Assembly: GCA_015680685.1 (NCBI GenBank)
Contig: MNCI01005473.1
Location: forward strand, 120,996-169,960
DNA length: 48,965 bases
Direction: 5' to 3'
Source of the DNA: Gnetum montanum
Lineage: Eukaryota; Streptophyta; Gnetopsida; Gnetales; Gnetaceae
Both the position numbers and the translations under genes were made by a program. Under the pieces are notes generated by a model. That model worked only from the letters and a program-made list of their open reading frames with translations. It was not told the DNA's origin and did no database searches. Position 1 is the stretch's first letter; each line of letters opens with the position of its first letter. This document shows, piece after piece, positions 32,677-44,442 of this stretch.

Positions 32677-35481
32677 ATTGTGGAAACATCTTATTTTTGA
32701 ACTATCATTGTTCTTCCTCACATGCTATAGCTACCTTTCTCAATTCCTAGTAGTCTATCATTTTGCAAGCCAAATTCAATACAACATCCTTCTTATTCTA
32801 GTAGCTAGCCTTGGCTACTTGAAGTTCAGAATTTGTAATGTGTAACTATTGTTCAATGTTCTTCCTATCTACAAACGTTTTCTCATATAGCATGTAAACT
32901 GTGGTCACTTGCTCCTCTAGTTCATTTCTAGGTCTACATGCTGGAAGCATGGCTTGATTAGCATATCAAAGATTTGCTAATCCCATGTATTTTGTGAGGT
33001 TTTAGATTTACAAGTTCTTCTTCTTCACTTCAACTTAATGAACATGGGAAAGATCATCCAATATTAGCTACCAATCAAGTATCTCCATGGTGATGGTGCT
33101 AATTTTGTCCTTAGCCATCTAGATTTATTTTTTATTGATATGTTTATACATACCCACTTAATCTACAAAACTCTCTTTTAGCCTTTCATGATTTTTTGCC
33201 TCATATTACCACACACTAATCTTAATGGCTGACTTCTGGTAAATGTTGTGGACTTCTTCCATTGATAGTATTCTATTTTTCTTGGCCAATTTTCGCATGT
33301 CCTGGTTGACTCTTGTGAATTACTCTCTAAGCTAATGGATGTTCTCTTCAAGGACATTCTTTCATTTTTCTATATAATTCAACCTTATGTTCTCTATAGA
33401 AATTTTTTTATTTTCTTCCTCTAGGGTAGTTAAGGCTTTGGCTTGAGAGTATGTTTGTGCTTCAGCCACTAGGGCATTTTATGTTGCTTTTTCCTCCACC
33501 ATTTCCACTTGAACATTTCTAGCTATTAAATGGACTACTTGTTCAATTCTAAATTTTTCTAGTTGGTCTAGTACTACATATTGTGCAGGGTCTTTTTTTT
33601 TCTCTCTTAATGCTACCAATTCAACTTTCAACCTCTACACCTCATTCTCTATGTGTTCATCTCTTATTTTAGCCATTATCAACTTGTCCTTTATTGTAAT
33701 AAGCTTTAACTACACTATAGTGATATTTCTAGGAATATCAAAAAGGTTCTACATCACTTACCATATTTGCAGTAGTCAATCCAAGATATCTTCATGTTAT
33801 GGTAGGGCCATGGACATTCCACCTATTGTTTCAACATCTTTGATTCTAGTCATATCTGCTGGTGGCACAACAAACATATTAAAGAACTTCTTGATATTAT
33901 TAGTAATAACTTTAGCTTCTCCTGCTACATCTTGGTATTACATAATCATAATTGTGGCTCCTTCTCTTATCTCTAGCATAACTTGAAAGGATGCAGCATT
34001 GCTTGATATTTAATGTGCCCAATCCTCATCTTCTCCTACCTATACTGATGTTTCATCACTAGTAGGTCTTATTGATACTATAGGCCTTACAAGATTATCT
34101 CTAACTTGGTACATACTTGAGACTTCTCTATTTCCCCAACTAATGATTTTTACTATCTATTATAGATATTACATAATCATAATTGTGGCTCCTTCTCTTA
34201 TCTCTAGCATAACTTGAAAGGATGCAACATTCCCTAATATTTATTATGCCCAGTCCTCATCTTCTCCTACCTATAATGATGTTTCATCACTAATAGGTCT
34301 TATTGATACTATAGGCCTTACAAGATTATCTCTAACTTGGTACATACTTGAGACCTCTCTATTTCCCCAACTAATGATTTTTACTATCTGTTATAGATGT
34401 CTCATAGAAGTTCTATAGTATTTTTGCACTAGTGGAGCACTTGATTTAGGTTAATCACCAACTCATGTTAACCCACTTGGTCCTACATGCTCCTATTCCA
34501 TGGCTAGGACAATTCCTACTGATGTGGATCCTATAGCTTCCTCAATATTTGTTGGCTTCTCTAGATGATCTTTCTTAGAAGGCACTTCTTTTGACATATC
34601 ACTGTAGCATGCATTCTAGCCCTTGCATAGGACATCATTTATGCAGCCTAGATTTCCAACTTTCTTGCATAATCTTCTTATGAGGCAAGGGAATCAAAAA
34701 GTAAGTTTCCTTGCCTTCTTCTCTTTAAAGCTTCTTTGAATTTCTGGAAATAATAAGTGAGCCATGCTTGATTGGAATTTCCTCATAAGGATGGCACTTT
34801 CTCTTACAGCATAGGTGAAAAATCTATTTAATATTTTGGTGGGAAAAATATGGTAAGTCTTGATCTTAAAATATATTTTCTCTTTGGTAGATAATTTACT
34901 ATATTATTTATCTACGTTACCATATGCCCTTTGTAGCCACAACCTCTTTGCATTAGTGTTAGATATTGTAGATATTTATGCAATGTTTGCTCAAAAATTT
35001 GGAAGGTTCAATGACTTTGTGATTACTTCAACTAAATAGGGCACTATGATTTCCTTAATTTTGATAGTAGCATTATCTTGCTTATTTTTCTGAAATTGGT
35101 AGACTTTCCCTAAATACCATTCTCCACTGCATAACAAAGTTGGCCAAAGAGGAGAGGCTTGGAGTTTCTCTCGAACATTGGCAAGTGAAAACTCTATAAA
35201 CGGTTCAAAGTTAAGTTTCACAATGATTATGGACATGATTTATTTCTCCTAAATAACATGGAGACATTCACCTAATAGCATGAGGCACTATCCCTGCTCT
35301 TGAGTTGGTGGTGCTTCAACCTCTACTTATGTAGAATGTTCCATCATAAGTGTTAACTAATTTTGAAGGATTGAGCCTCTTTCTCAGCCTGTGGAGTCTA
35401 TTCTCTAGCTTTATCTCTACCCCTAGGTTTCTTACTCATTTTCTGTGAGGATCCTTTGGCTACAAGTCTTTTAGGAACCAT
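32677..35481 (-). pseudogene. ORF3 of element D, N-terminal and central parts
   Basis: From the ATG at 35481 (MVPKRLVAKGSSQKMSKKPR) the minus strand follows the C copy domain by domain. First domain: IIIVKLNFEPFIEFSLANVR, SPLWPTL, WYLGKVYQF (open 35236-34991). Second domain: WGNREVSSMYQVRDNLVRP, ASFQVMLEIREGATI, FNMFVVPPADMT. Coiled coil: EEVHNIYQKSAIKISVW, YANQAMLP and a run of E/K-rich heptads. It breaks after FPQLPC at the solo LTR insertion. It contains an in-frame 231-bp tandem duplication of the second domain (33937-34398). Stops are many, but the homology continues across them. Confidence 0.83.
33937..34398 (-). repeat. 231-bp tandem duplication inside ORF3 of D
   Basis: Copy 1 is 33937-34167 and copy 2 is 34168-34398; both start ATTACATAATCATAATTGTG and end in a TACTATCT(A/G)TTATAGAT block. 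They differ by a small number of substitutions. 231 is 77 codons, so the frame is kept. Element C has a single copy of the corresponding segment. Confidence 0.9.
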
Positions 35482-35512
35482 CTACAATCATAAAGGATTC
35501 ATTTGAGATTAA
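35482..35512 (-). promoter_or_regulatory. Splice acceptor abutting the ORF3 start codon (D)
   Basis: The minus strand reads GGTTAATCTC (branch-like TTAAT), then about 27 bases further TGATTGTAG, directly followed by ATG. The acceptor block matches element C in 8 of 9 bases, although the surrounding sequence has diverged. Confidence 0.55.
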
Positions 35513-36040
35513 CCAAGGATTTTAAGTAAATTCCTAATGGTTCATAATTCTCTCTTGAGTTCTTGGATTTGATCAAAACTTTCTCTTATAATGACTGTAT
35601 AGCTCTTATTAAGATTGCAGAGTTAGAAAAATTTCAAAAAGAAACCCTTATTTGTTGTCTCTTTTAATTGTTATGGCCTCTCACAATTATTATTTTCTTA
35701 CTTATTCTGTATTTGAATGGGTAATTAGGAGGGATGATTAAGATTATTAGCTCTTATTCAATTATTTGATCAAGATTTGATGGTTTATTATTATTCTTAC
35801 CCTTAATGTACTCTTCTAGGCATTAGAAAAATCTTCCTCAAATATCATAAATTATGTGTAGTGCTCTCCCCCATGACAATTTGATCACCCCATGATCAAG
35901 AGGGTTCAAGAATAACGATAATCAAAGCTATAGTAAGGAAGTTAGCAAGCTTAGAATTTTGGTGGCTAAAGGGTTAGAAAAATGACATGAAATCCCTATG
36001 CATCAAATGAGAAGAATGAAATATTTCTAACTCCTTGCAT

Positions 36041-36126
36041 GTATATATGGATTTTTATGGTAACATCATTGATATGACATTGTAGCTACAACATATTAGG
36101 ACCTAATACATCATAGCTACAATGTC
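36041..36126 (-). promoter_or_regulatory. Internal promoter-like palindrome and TATA upstream of ORF3 in D
   Basis: A 51-bp imperfect palindrome (36076-36126; arms start GACATTGTAGCTA, 21 of 25 matching) is followed on the minus strand by CCATATATAC (36041-36050), a possible TATA box 560 bp before the ATG. The LTRs of D carry related words (ACATTGTATCTAC, CATAGCTATAATATTGTAGA) just upstream of their TATA. Weaker than the C case because of decay. Confidence 0.5.
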
Positions 36127-36439
36127 ACCATCAAAAAATTTGAGATTTTGAGTAATTTCTAATGGAAAAATTGAGTGAAATGAATAGTTTGGAAGATGTA
36201 GAAGTGGTTTAGAAGGTCTTGAAGTAAGGATGATGCTCAAAATATGATAACTTATTATTAAAAATGTATGAAAAATGGAATCTTAGGCAAAGTAAGTTGA
36301 TTAGGTTTACTAGAAATGGTTGATAAGAATGGCCAAAGTTATGATCAGCTTATGTGTTTGTAACAAAGTAAGAATGATGGTTTAAATGTTTTGGAGGCAT
36401 AAGATGATGTGGAATTTATCATCAGGTATGAAGCACAAA

Positions 36440-36500
36440 AGTTATACAATTGGATTCTCCCCAAAGCAAGCTCCAACCCTTAGTGCCCTTGTATAACCAC
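36440..36500 (-). other. Conserved hairpin upstream of ORF3 in element D
   Basis: On the minus strand GTTATACAA pairs perfectly with TTGTATAAC around a loop containing TTGCTTTGGGGAG. It is the counterpart of 28031-28092 in element C and lies about 970 bp before the ATG, against about 840-900 bp in C. Confidence 0.65.
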
Positions 36501-36929
36501 ACGTACAAGTGTTCATAGGTACTTAGGGAGTTGAATGTTAAACATACCTATCTTCCAAAACACACATGTTAGTATCACCTAAATGAAAAAATAACACTAT
36601 ATTATATAAAACCATGAAAATATGATTATATATAATGATGAGATGGAATGAAAGTAGCAAGGATTGCAGAAAATGGGACATGAGGTGTCTTACCATAGGC
36701 ATAATGAATTCTATGTGTAATATATTGGTAAAGTAATCATTATCCTTTCTGTTCAAGATTTAAACCAAGTTCATACCACATATCAGTGACATTGCATTGT
36801 ATCATCTCAAACCCAACAACCACAAGACTATCATAACTATAATGAGTGTTAATACTTGGTAATGAAGTTTAAAGAAGTAGTTTATTAATAGCATACTTCT
36901 TTTAAAGGAATCTTGACCATTGAACAAAG

Positions 36930-37150
36930 AAGTGCCTTCAAGCATCGGTAACATGTCTTTCTAGCCCTATAATTAATGTGGGTCTAAGAAACCTTGAAGT
37001 TTTTGAAAAGTCATCTATCTTTACACATGGGTAACATGTCTTTCTAGTGAAAACCCCAAAATAATTTTATTTTGTGTATTTATTAGATTATTACTATGCC
37101 AACCTTGCCAGAGGACTACCTTCAAGCATGGGTAACATGTCTTTCTAGTG
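36930..37150 (-). repeat. Conserved spacer motif, three copies in D
   Basis: The plus strand has GGTAACATGTCTTTCTAG starting at 36947, 37029 and 37131 (spacing 82 and 102). The first and third copies share the longer context CCTTCAAGCAT. Element C has one copy on its sense strand at 27535. Confidence 0.75.
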
Positions 37151-37749
37151 ACATGGTAAGGCACCACTTATTTTTTATATACTTCCATTTTTTGTTAGAA
37201 CTCAAGTAAATAATATAGCTTAATTAGGAAGATAAGACTTGTAGTAGCCCTAGATAATCTTCAAATACCCTTGATGTCGCACCCTTTTCACTACCTCTTG
37301 ATTTTTCACTTTTATCACAAATTTATTTTGAATTTATTGTAGAAATAATATCATTATGTCCATGGTAAGAACCTCTTATTATTGGAAATGAGTGTCTCAC
37401 TATATATAGAATCATTTCTCCAATGATTTGATAATATAGGGTCAAATTCACATTATTGGAACTACATCTTATTTTATTCCTTTTTTCTTTATTAGAAAAA
37501 TCAACAAAAATATGTACAAGAAAGATGAAAAATTATATACAAATGATAAGAATAGAAAAAATTATACAAAAAAATGTAGGAATAATTTAAAAGGTGTTAA
37601 AGAATAAAAATGATTAATTAATGGAAAAAACACAAAAGAATGTAAAAATTACTAAGAAAAGCAAAAAGGTAAAAAGTACAAAAATATCATATGGAAAACC
37701 TATGCCTAAGTATCAAATTTAACACACCCATGACTATTATGAGAAGTGG
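37151..37749. other. AT-rich spacer of element D
   Basis: A-rich sequence with long runs of AAAAATG-like words on the plus strand. No coding homology on either strand. Lies between the end of integrase and the conserved spacer motifs. Confidence 0.5.
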
Positions 37750-38900
37750 ATATTTGGAAGATGGAATGAGTGTTAAACTGCTTGGTGGAAAGGGTAGAGT
37801 TCTTAAAATAGTAAGAAAATTCATGGTATGGCTTAACTTGTTAAATATTAACAATAATTAGCTTCTATGGGGTTATTAGGTGATAGATCTGCATGGCACT
37901 AGATTGCTACGTAGCATGGATGATATATGGTTCTTCTCATAAGATTTGAAACTTAACCTTTTGTGGGACATGGTTGGGATTATACTAGAGGACTTTATCA
38001 CCCAACTTGATTGATACTTATCTTATTCTGACATCATGCCTATATTTAGATTATTCTTTGTGAATTTCATTACTCATTTGGACTATCAATCGATTTTTGT
38101 ACAGAAGATTGAGATTCATGAGACATTCTCTTTGAGCTAAGCTTAAATTGAGGTCAAGTGAACTAGCAATAGAAAGGTTATTAAGTTTTTCTAGGATTGG
38201 TAATGTGGATAGTTTACCGTAAACTAAATCATTAGGAAATACCCTATAGGAAGTTTCTAGGTAAATCTATATGCCCATAGAGCATCATTCATTTTCGTGC
38301 TCCAATCCTTCCTGTAATGACTAACTGTTATAGTTAATGTTCTTGTGATTTCCTAATTAGTCACTTCTATGTGACCACTTATTTGGGCATGCTATGGTGT
38401 AGTTAGTTTATGATTCACCCTAAGTTGTTGCATTAGCTTTTTGAATGTAGCTCTTGTAAAGTGAGTTCCATTGTCAGATATAAGCATGCTTGATACTCCA
38501 AATCTATTCACCACATATTGGTGAAATAATTTAGCAATTGTTTTTGTTATGCAATCCTTGACTGTAGCTACTTCTACCCACTTTGTAAAATAATTAATTG
38601 TAACTATAATGTAAGACTTTCCATTTGACATTGGTATGATAGGATCCATGAAGTCAATTCCCCATATGTCTATATCTATTATTGTGATCCTTCATTTCTA
38701 GCTATCAACCCTTCATCTCTTTGACATCTTTCATAAGATTATGCAAACCAGTTTGCATTCTTGAATATGGTAGGCCAAGAGTAACTTGCCATTATTAATT
38801 TTAGTATTGTCCTTCATCCTATGTAGCGACCACTACATGGTCTTTCATGCATATCTTGTAGGACTCTTTATTAATCTCTTCTAGAATGCACCACCTTATC
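37750..38900 (-). pseudogene. Integrase of element D, decayed
   Basis: The zinc-binding N-terminus at 38900-38680 is poorly preserved. The catalytic core at 38649-38392 is open: MDPIIPMSNGKSYIIVTINY, FTKWVEVATVKDCITKTIAK, LFHQYVVNRFGVSSMLISDN, GTHFTRATFKKLM. The core D of the ISDNGTHF block is present. The C-terminal part (YGKLSTLPI and on) is full of stops to about 37750. Integrase joins the cDNA to host DNA with 5-bp duplications, as seen at the ends of D. Confidence 0.85.
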
Positions 38901-38968
38901 AAGCCATCAATGCATATCTTGTAAAGGTTCCCATTGATTTCCATATATCTTTTCACTTTGTGGACGAA

Positions 38969-39370
38969 CTATTCCTTATATTTCTTATCCCATTCAATAG
39001 GAAGTTCTTGTTTGGTAAGATATGCTATATAATCAGTAAGCCATGACTTCTCTGGCAAGTCTACAGCCATTGCAATTTTGGTAAATATGTTTTTATTAGA
39101 AAGTTGATCTGATACTGATTCATCATTCTCTTGGGGTTCCCATCTTAGTTTTAATAAATGATTTGCAACCACATTTTTGGTTCCTTTCTTATTGATCATG
39201 GTAATGTCAAATTCTTGTAAGATAACTAGCAATCTTATCACTCTAGGACTAACCATTGGTTTGTTCATTAGAAATCTAATGGCACTATGATCTATGTGGA
39301 CATAAACAGGATACCTAAGCATATAATAACTGAATTTTTCAAGTCCATACATCACAACCATTAGCTCCTT
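38969..39370 (-). pseudogene. RNase H of element D, partly open
   Basis: Open for 130 codons: MVVMYGLEKFSYYMLRYPVY, VHIDHSAIRFLMNKP, RLLVILQEFDITMINKKGTK, NVVANHLLKL. The family has DHxAxxxL and ..VVADxLSR at these places; the catalytic D of VVADxLS is here N. It would degrade the RNA strand during reverse transcription. Confidence 0.82.
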
Positions 39371-39379
39371 TTTTGTTAT

Positions 39380-40180
39380 GGTGTAGCTAAGTTATGCCCC
39401 TGTGATACTTTAACTAGTGTAGTGTATATAATAGGGTCTTTTCTACTTGTCTACTTAAGTCAATATTACTCCCAGTGTGTAGTTTGAAGCATCTATCATA
39501 ATGTGATAAGGCTTTGATAAATCTAGTACTCAAAGGATTAGTGTCTTAATTAATTTCTATTTTAAGGTCCCAAATGATTTCTGACACTACCCTCTCCATA
39601 GAAATGGTGCATCTTTCTTAGTTAGTTCCATCAATGGTTTCTCAATCTTTGAAAAAACTTTAATGAATCTTCTGTAGTGTCCTATATGATCAAGAAATGA
39701 TTTGATGTCTTTGATAGTTTGTGGCCTCTAACTGATGTTTTGAATAACTCTAATCTTCTTTGGATCTACCTCTATTTCCTTGTGAGCTATTATATGCTTC
39801 AAAACTATACCATCCTAAACCATTAAATGGATTTTCTGCTAATTAAGATTGAGATTAGTTTCTACGCATCTTTTTAATACTTGCTCCAAATGGTCTAAGG
39901 CCTATTTAAAATCTAACCCATATGTAGAGAAGTTTTTTTTAAAGACTTCAACTCCATTACGAGTTCTCTTCTAGAAGATGTTGAATACAAGTCTTTGAAA
40001 GGTAGCAAGTGCATTACACAAGCTGAAGGACATCTACTTGTATGCAAAAGTCCCCCATAAACTAATGAATGTGATCTTTTCTTGGTCTTCTAGTGCAATG
40101 CAAATTTGATTATACCTACTATAGTCATATAGAAATTTGTAATATTGTTCTCCTACTATGGTATCCACATGCACATATTG
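39380..40180 (-). pseudogene. Reverse transcriptase of element D, heavily decayed
   Basis: Recognisable blocks on the minus strand: YDYSRYNQICIALEDQEKIT with TFISLWGTFAYK (about 40130-40040; the family has GYNQI.M...D..KT.F....G.Y.Y), then FSLCNALATFQRLVFNIF, a weakened catalytic segment, and HIIAHKEIEVDPKKIRVIQN (about 39800-39740), the thumb-side block. Stops occur every 20-40 codons. It links the protease and RNase H blocks in the expected order. Confidence 0.72.
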
Positions 40181-40195
40181 GATTCAGTCTCCTCT

Positions 40196-40745
40196 TCAAA
40201 TATCAATCACTATGTGGCTTCTTGTTGAATAGCTACTACATACAAGCATTTTTGTACACACGTCTTTAATACATCCATTGCATGCAGTGATGGTGTTATC
40301 TTTGATAGCATAAATTCTCTTCACACAATTACACCAATTATCATTGTATGCGATACATGGAACTCTGTGGCTCTTAATGATTCCAACTTCATTTTCCTTG
40401 GAGATTTCCAAGGACAAGTCTTTGATTCCAAGCTTAGCATCTCTAGTGCTAAGCCATGCACTTCCCATAATTATGGGGAATTATCCTATGTTCTTTTCTA
40501 CATGAATAACTAGAAAGTGAGTAGGATAGGACCAACCATTGATAGTAGTGATAATATCTTCTACTTTTTCCAAGTGTAATAGCAATGGACTGGTCTATAA
40601 GCTCTAATCGTATGTTGATCTTCTTAAGCAAGGGCAAGTTCCAAGCCTTTATACATGTCTTGTGAAACAAGGTTTATTCCTAACCTAGAATCTAAGAGAG
40701 TTTCTCATGGTTTATATCTTGTTATTTAAAGCTAAACTAAGGGAC
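40196..40745 (-). pseudogene. Retropepsin of element D, decayed
   Basis: ETLLDSR at about 40702-40682 stands for the catalytic LLDSG, with the G lost. It is followed by LPLLKKINIRLELIDQSIAI, and then AWLSTRDAKLGIKDLSLEIS. Closely similar to the element B copy (NLPPLKKSNIRLELVD, AWLSTIDVRMDIRDLSLEIS). Two frameshifts split it between the ORFs at 40670-40449 and 40468-40196. Confidence 0.75.
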
Positions 40746-43423
40746 TTCTAAGATCTATTCTCTTCTTGGAAAGTGCTCCTACTTTAATCTAGTGTGTAAT
40801 TGTCTATGTAAACATGATAGTGATGACTTTCTTATTTGTAAGTACTAGAAGCATAGTGTTCTTTGAAGGAATGCATGTGCATGGGATAGAGTTAGGTGAA
40901 GTCCCCATTCTTTGAACCTTTCCTAAGCTTGTCCTAAAAAAAGGATGTTTCTTGCCCCTTAGTTCATTCGTGACTATATCCTCTTATGTATTTAGTACCC
41001 TCATAGTGCTTTTTTGTTGCAGCTATGTTGGTAGCTCTTCTTGCATAACCAATGTCTATACTAGTGGTAAGGAATTACAAGTTTGAAGTGAGGAACCAAC
41101 TATTGGTTGTCGCATGTAAGAATTTGAATCCATCTATGAAGTAGTGGGTCAATGATATTCCAGTGGATAGTAGTAAGAAGAAGCATGGACCAAAGTATTC
41201 CCTAGAGAAATTGGACATTAAACATAGTATCCATAGGGATCAAGTTGCCTATATGGATACTATTACCTTGGTGATGGCATTCTCAATGCTTGTGGTTATT
41301 ACCACTACTACTGGTACTAGTCTTGTAGTTGAGGATATGCTCCACTTGGATAGTATGTTTGTTGATAGGCCTATCTCAAGTTACCTTGTGAATAAAGTAA
41401 TCCTCTAGGTATCTATTTCTTAACAAATTTCAAGTTAAGTACATATTCCCTAGACTCCTATAAGTGGACCATAACAAGGTAATATCCTTTATGATGTTCA
41501 TATTAGCATACTTTACATCCTTTATCATCTTTTGAACTAGAATTTAGGATTTCCTCTATTGCAACAACTTTTCCTTTATTTCTGTAGTATTCTCACCCAT
41601 TATCTCTTCTTTTCTTCTTGTCTTTACTTTGATTTAGGGCTTGTTCAATCTTCTTTTCTACTACCTTCAATGCTATGGTAAATTTTTCATCTATAGAATC
41701 CCACATTTTCTCTACCTTGGTTGCTATGTCATTAACTAATTTCTAAATAAGTCACATCTTCCATTGAATTATTTCTTCTAAAGTTTTCTCTTTCTATGAT
41801 TCCTATATTCTTACATCCCTTTTTTGATGGTGGGATCTCTATTGTATTCTTCAAGTCATTTCATTTTCTTAATTCTCTTTCTTCTTTTGCCACTTGGTTA
41901 GTGAGTCTTTGAATGGGATGAGTTGTCATCTTGAATAACCTACCTTGAATAACCTACCAAGCTCATCTATTGTTCTTCAAATATCTATTGTTGTCAACAA
42001 TGGTTAGTGAGTCTTTTCTTCATTATTTTGTTTCGAAGCTCATCAACAATATATCATATTTGCTTTTTTTGAGAAAATCTATGACCTGGACACCTATGTA
42101 GCAATGAATAGTACCTACCCATTATCACATCAAGGGATTCATGTGTCCCTTGGTTCCATCCTTGAATCTATTTTCTCAAATTAGACACTTTGGAATAGGT
42201 TTGATATTTTTCATTGAACTGCTCTAACATGGTACTCCATCTTTAAATAGATTTCAATTCTAAGGATCAATACTAGCTCTCTACTTCCTTTATGAGTATT
42301 CTCATAAACAACTTTAGTTTCTGCCAATTTTTTTAAATGTTTTATAGGGCAAAAGCATCGTGGAAGGCTTAAAGATGGTGCTATACATCTACGTTCTATC
42401 CACCTTTAAATTTGATAATATTATTCATGTTTAGTTTCTTGATGCAACTATACCTTATGTTCCTGGTAGGAATATACACTACTTCTCTAATGTTAATCAT
42501 GTTATGAGTGGACAGTAGGAGTTCTTCATAATCTTTAGGTTCATGAGCTCTATTGTAGTGATCATCCCTTCAATGCTCATAATTCCCTCTCTCTTCATAT
42601 ATGCTCCTTTCTTCTCTTCTATCATAATTATCCTCTTCTTTACCAAGATGTCTTCTTTGACTCTCATGTCTCTTAGGATCCCTTTGTCTCTTCCTATCAT
42701 GATTCCTCATTCTTCTTTCTCTCTTCTCATACTCTCTGGAGGAGTATGAGAAGGAAGAGGAAGAAGTTGAAGAATGATGTTGGCTAGTTCTCCTTCTATA
42801 ACTTTTTGATTCATTCCTTTTTGATTTAGTGAAGGTTCTAAGCCTTGAGTTCCTCCGTAATGTGAAGACTTCCTTATCTCCTTTGGATGTTTTCACAAGA
42901 GCTAAATGCAATTGTATTTTGGTGATATCTTTAATACAGATGATTGGCATGTGAGATTAAGATCCATGGATTTGATAGAATTTCTACATGTGGAACATAG
43001 CATCGTCTATTTCTTTTAAGATAACCGTTTGTGGTACTTTCTATTCCTTATAAAGCTCATGCCTTATCTCCATAGTGGCATCCCTTCTTACATAAGCTTT
43101 AGTTGATTGGTATGACCTAGTCATATGCTTTGTGATTAGTACCCTTCTTATACATGACCAAGATTTGACCTTATAAGGATTACTTGCAACATTGACACTG
43201 CAAAACATTCTAGAGGTAAAACAATGTTTCCTTGTAAATCTCTCCACCTTAGTTATTCATCCTGGTGAAAGATAAATGTGAAGTCAAGATAATATGGATC
43301 AATGTGAGCATATTAAATTCTAGTTTACATGGGCACACTTCAGTCTTCATTATTATATTTCCTATCATGACTCTTATTAAATTCATTAGCAAGTGGTGAT
43401 TTCTTCTTATTTATAGAAGTCAT
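40746..43423 (-). pseudogene. gag of element D, decayed
   Basis: Start at the ATG at 43423 (MTSINKKKSPLANEFNKSHD). The N-terminal region has LDFTFIFHQDE.LRWRD as in element B. At 42800-42570 comes an R/E/S-rich basic stretch (YEKRERRMRNHDRKRQRDPK). The capsid core at 42530-42100 has REVVYIPTRN, KLNMNN, WQKLKLF, NEKYQTYSKVSNLRK and YYSLLHRCPGHR. A Y/P/Q-rich tail follows to about 40900. The words are shared with gags B and C. Stops are frequent; out-of-frame plus-strand ORFs here (for example 41163-41408) are not genes. Confidence 0.8.
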
Positions 43424-43544
43424 ATTAGATGTTTAATGCCTTAAGTGTGTACTTTGGGAAAATTTGTTTAAGTATGAAGGATTTAATTGATGATTCTTAA
43501 CACAATAAACTTTCTAAAATCAACTACTTAGCAAACATTGACAC

Positions 43545-43564
43545 ATCCCTAAGAACAATGCTAA
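43545..43564 (-). other. Primer-binding site of element D
   Basis: The minus strand reads TTAGCATTGTTCTTAGGGAT directly after the LTR, nearly the same decayed Asp-tRNA-type site as in element B. Confidence 0.7.
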
Positions 43565-44442
43565 TGATAAGTAGTTGGGGATTCCAACACTCCATCATAC
43601 ATGTCACAAGTACACACGTGTGACCTGATCAGAATCTGTAGATGGCCATTGTAGATTCTTTAGTTGTTGAGGTTCAATTCATCATCATTGTCTTCTCACT
43701 TTGAGTTAGTAAAGTGCAATTTGTATAATTTAACTCTCGGTGAGGCATTTGATATATTGATGTTGTTGTATCAAACTAAGAAAAAGTGTGAACATGATTG
43801 AAATAGAATAATAAAGAAACTATTCTGGCCTATAGGCAATAAGTATTCATTCTTGGTTTACCATTCACGTCTTGGGCTTATGTAACCATCACTAGGATTA
43901 CCAAGTCTTATGCTACTAGGTGAACCAAGTAATAACACTACACAAATTATCAAATCATTACACTATACATTTGAATCTAGTCATGCTTATACTGTCGTAC
44001 TAAGGAACAATGGAAAAGTAAAGTTCTTAGAAATTGTAAACAACTTAATCAAAGTAAACATATTAAAAGGTGAAAATTAAACTAAGTCAGAAAAATAAAG
44101 TAAAAGTAAAGTAAGCTAAGTAGAATGATACAATAGTGGGAATTAATCTTGATCTTTACTTTTGGTCATGAATTGTTCCCAAGAATAATTGACTTGAACA
44201 AAGATTCCATATGATTTCTTAACACCACACTACAGGCATTCACTATATTGCTACGTATAAATCAAGAAAAAAAACTACAAGAATTTGCCTAAGTATTAGA
44301 CCAAAGTTGTTTCTTTGGCACGATAGTGGGTTAGTAATTATAGTGGAGACCATGACTCACTATATTGTATCTACGGTGACATAAGTAGAGCTATGATATC
44401 ATAGATATGATATCACATCATTTACATTTAATGAATTTATCA
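43565..44442 (-). repeat. 5' LTR of element D (878 bp)
   Basis: Plus-strand TGATAAGTAG...AATTTATCA. Homologous to 21781-22681. Palindromic words (GATATCATAGATATGATATC) lie close to the LTR start. The copies differ by many substitutions and small indels, so the insertion is old. Confidence 0.9.

Larger units (their letters stand above)
21781..44442 (-). mobile_element. Ty3/gypsy element D, about 13 kb net, with extra ORF3
   Basis: Bounded by two homologous LTRs (43565-44442 and 21781-22681) with termini TGATAAA...ATCA and target-site duplications ATGGT (21776-21780) and ATGAT (44443-44447), 4 of 5 matching. The flanks are the two halves of one copia RT, which proves an insertion. Order on the minus strand: LTR, PBS, gag, protease, RT, RNase H, integrase, a 2.3-kb spacer with regulatory features, ORF3, PPT, LTR. 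It is itself interrupted inside ORF3 by 23091-32671 plus one TSD copy. All genes carry stops. Confidence 0.92.

Noticed and set aside
41163-41408. Plus-strand 81-codon ORF
   Set aside because: It lies antisense to the Y/P-rich tail of the D gag and has no homology that I recognise.
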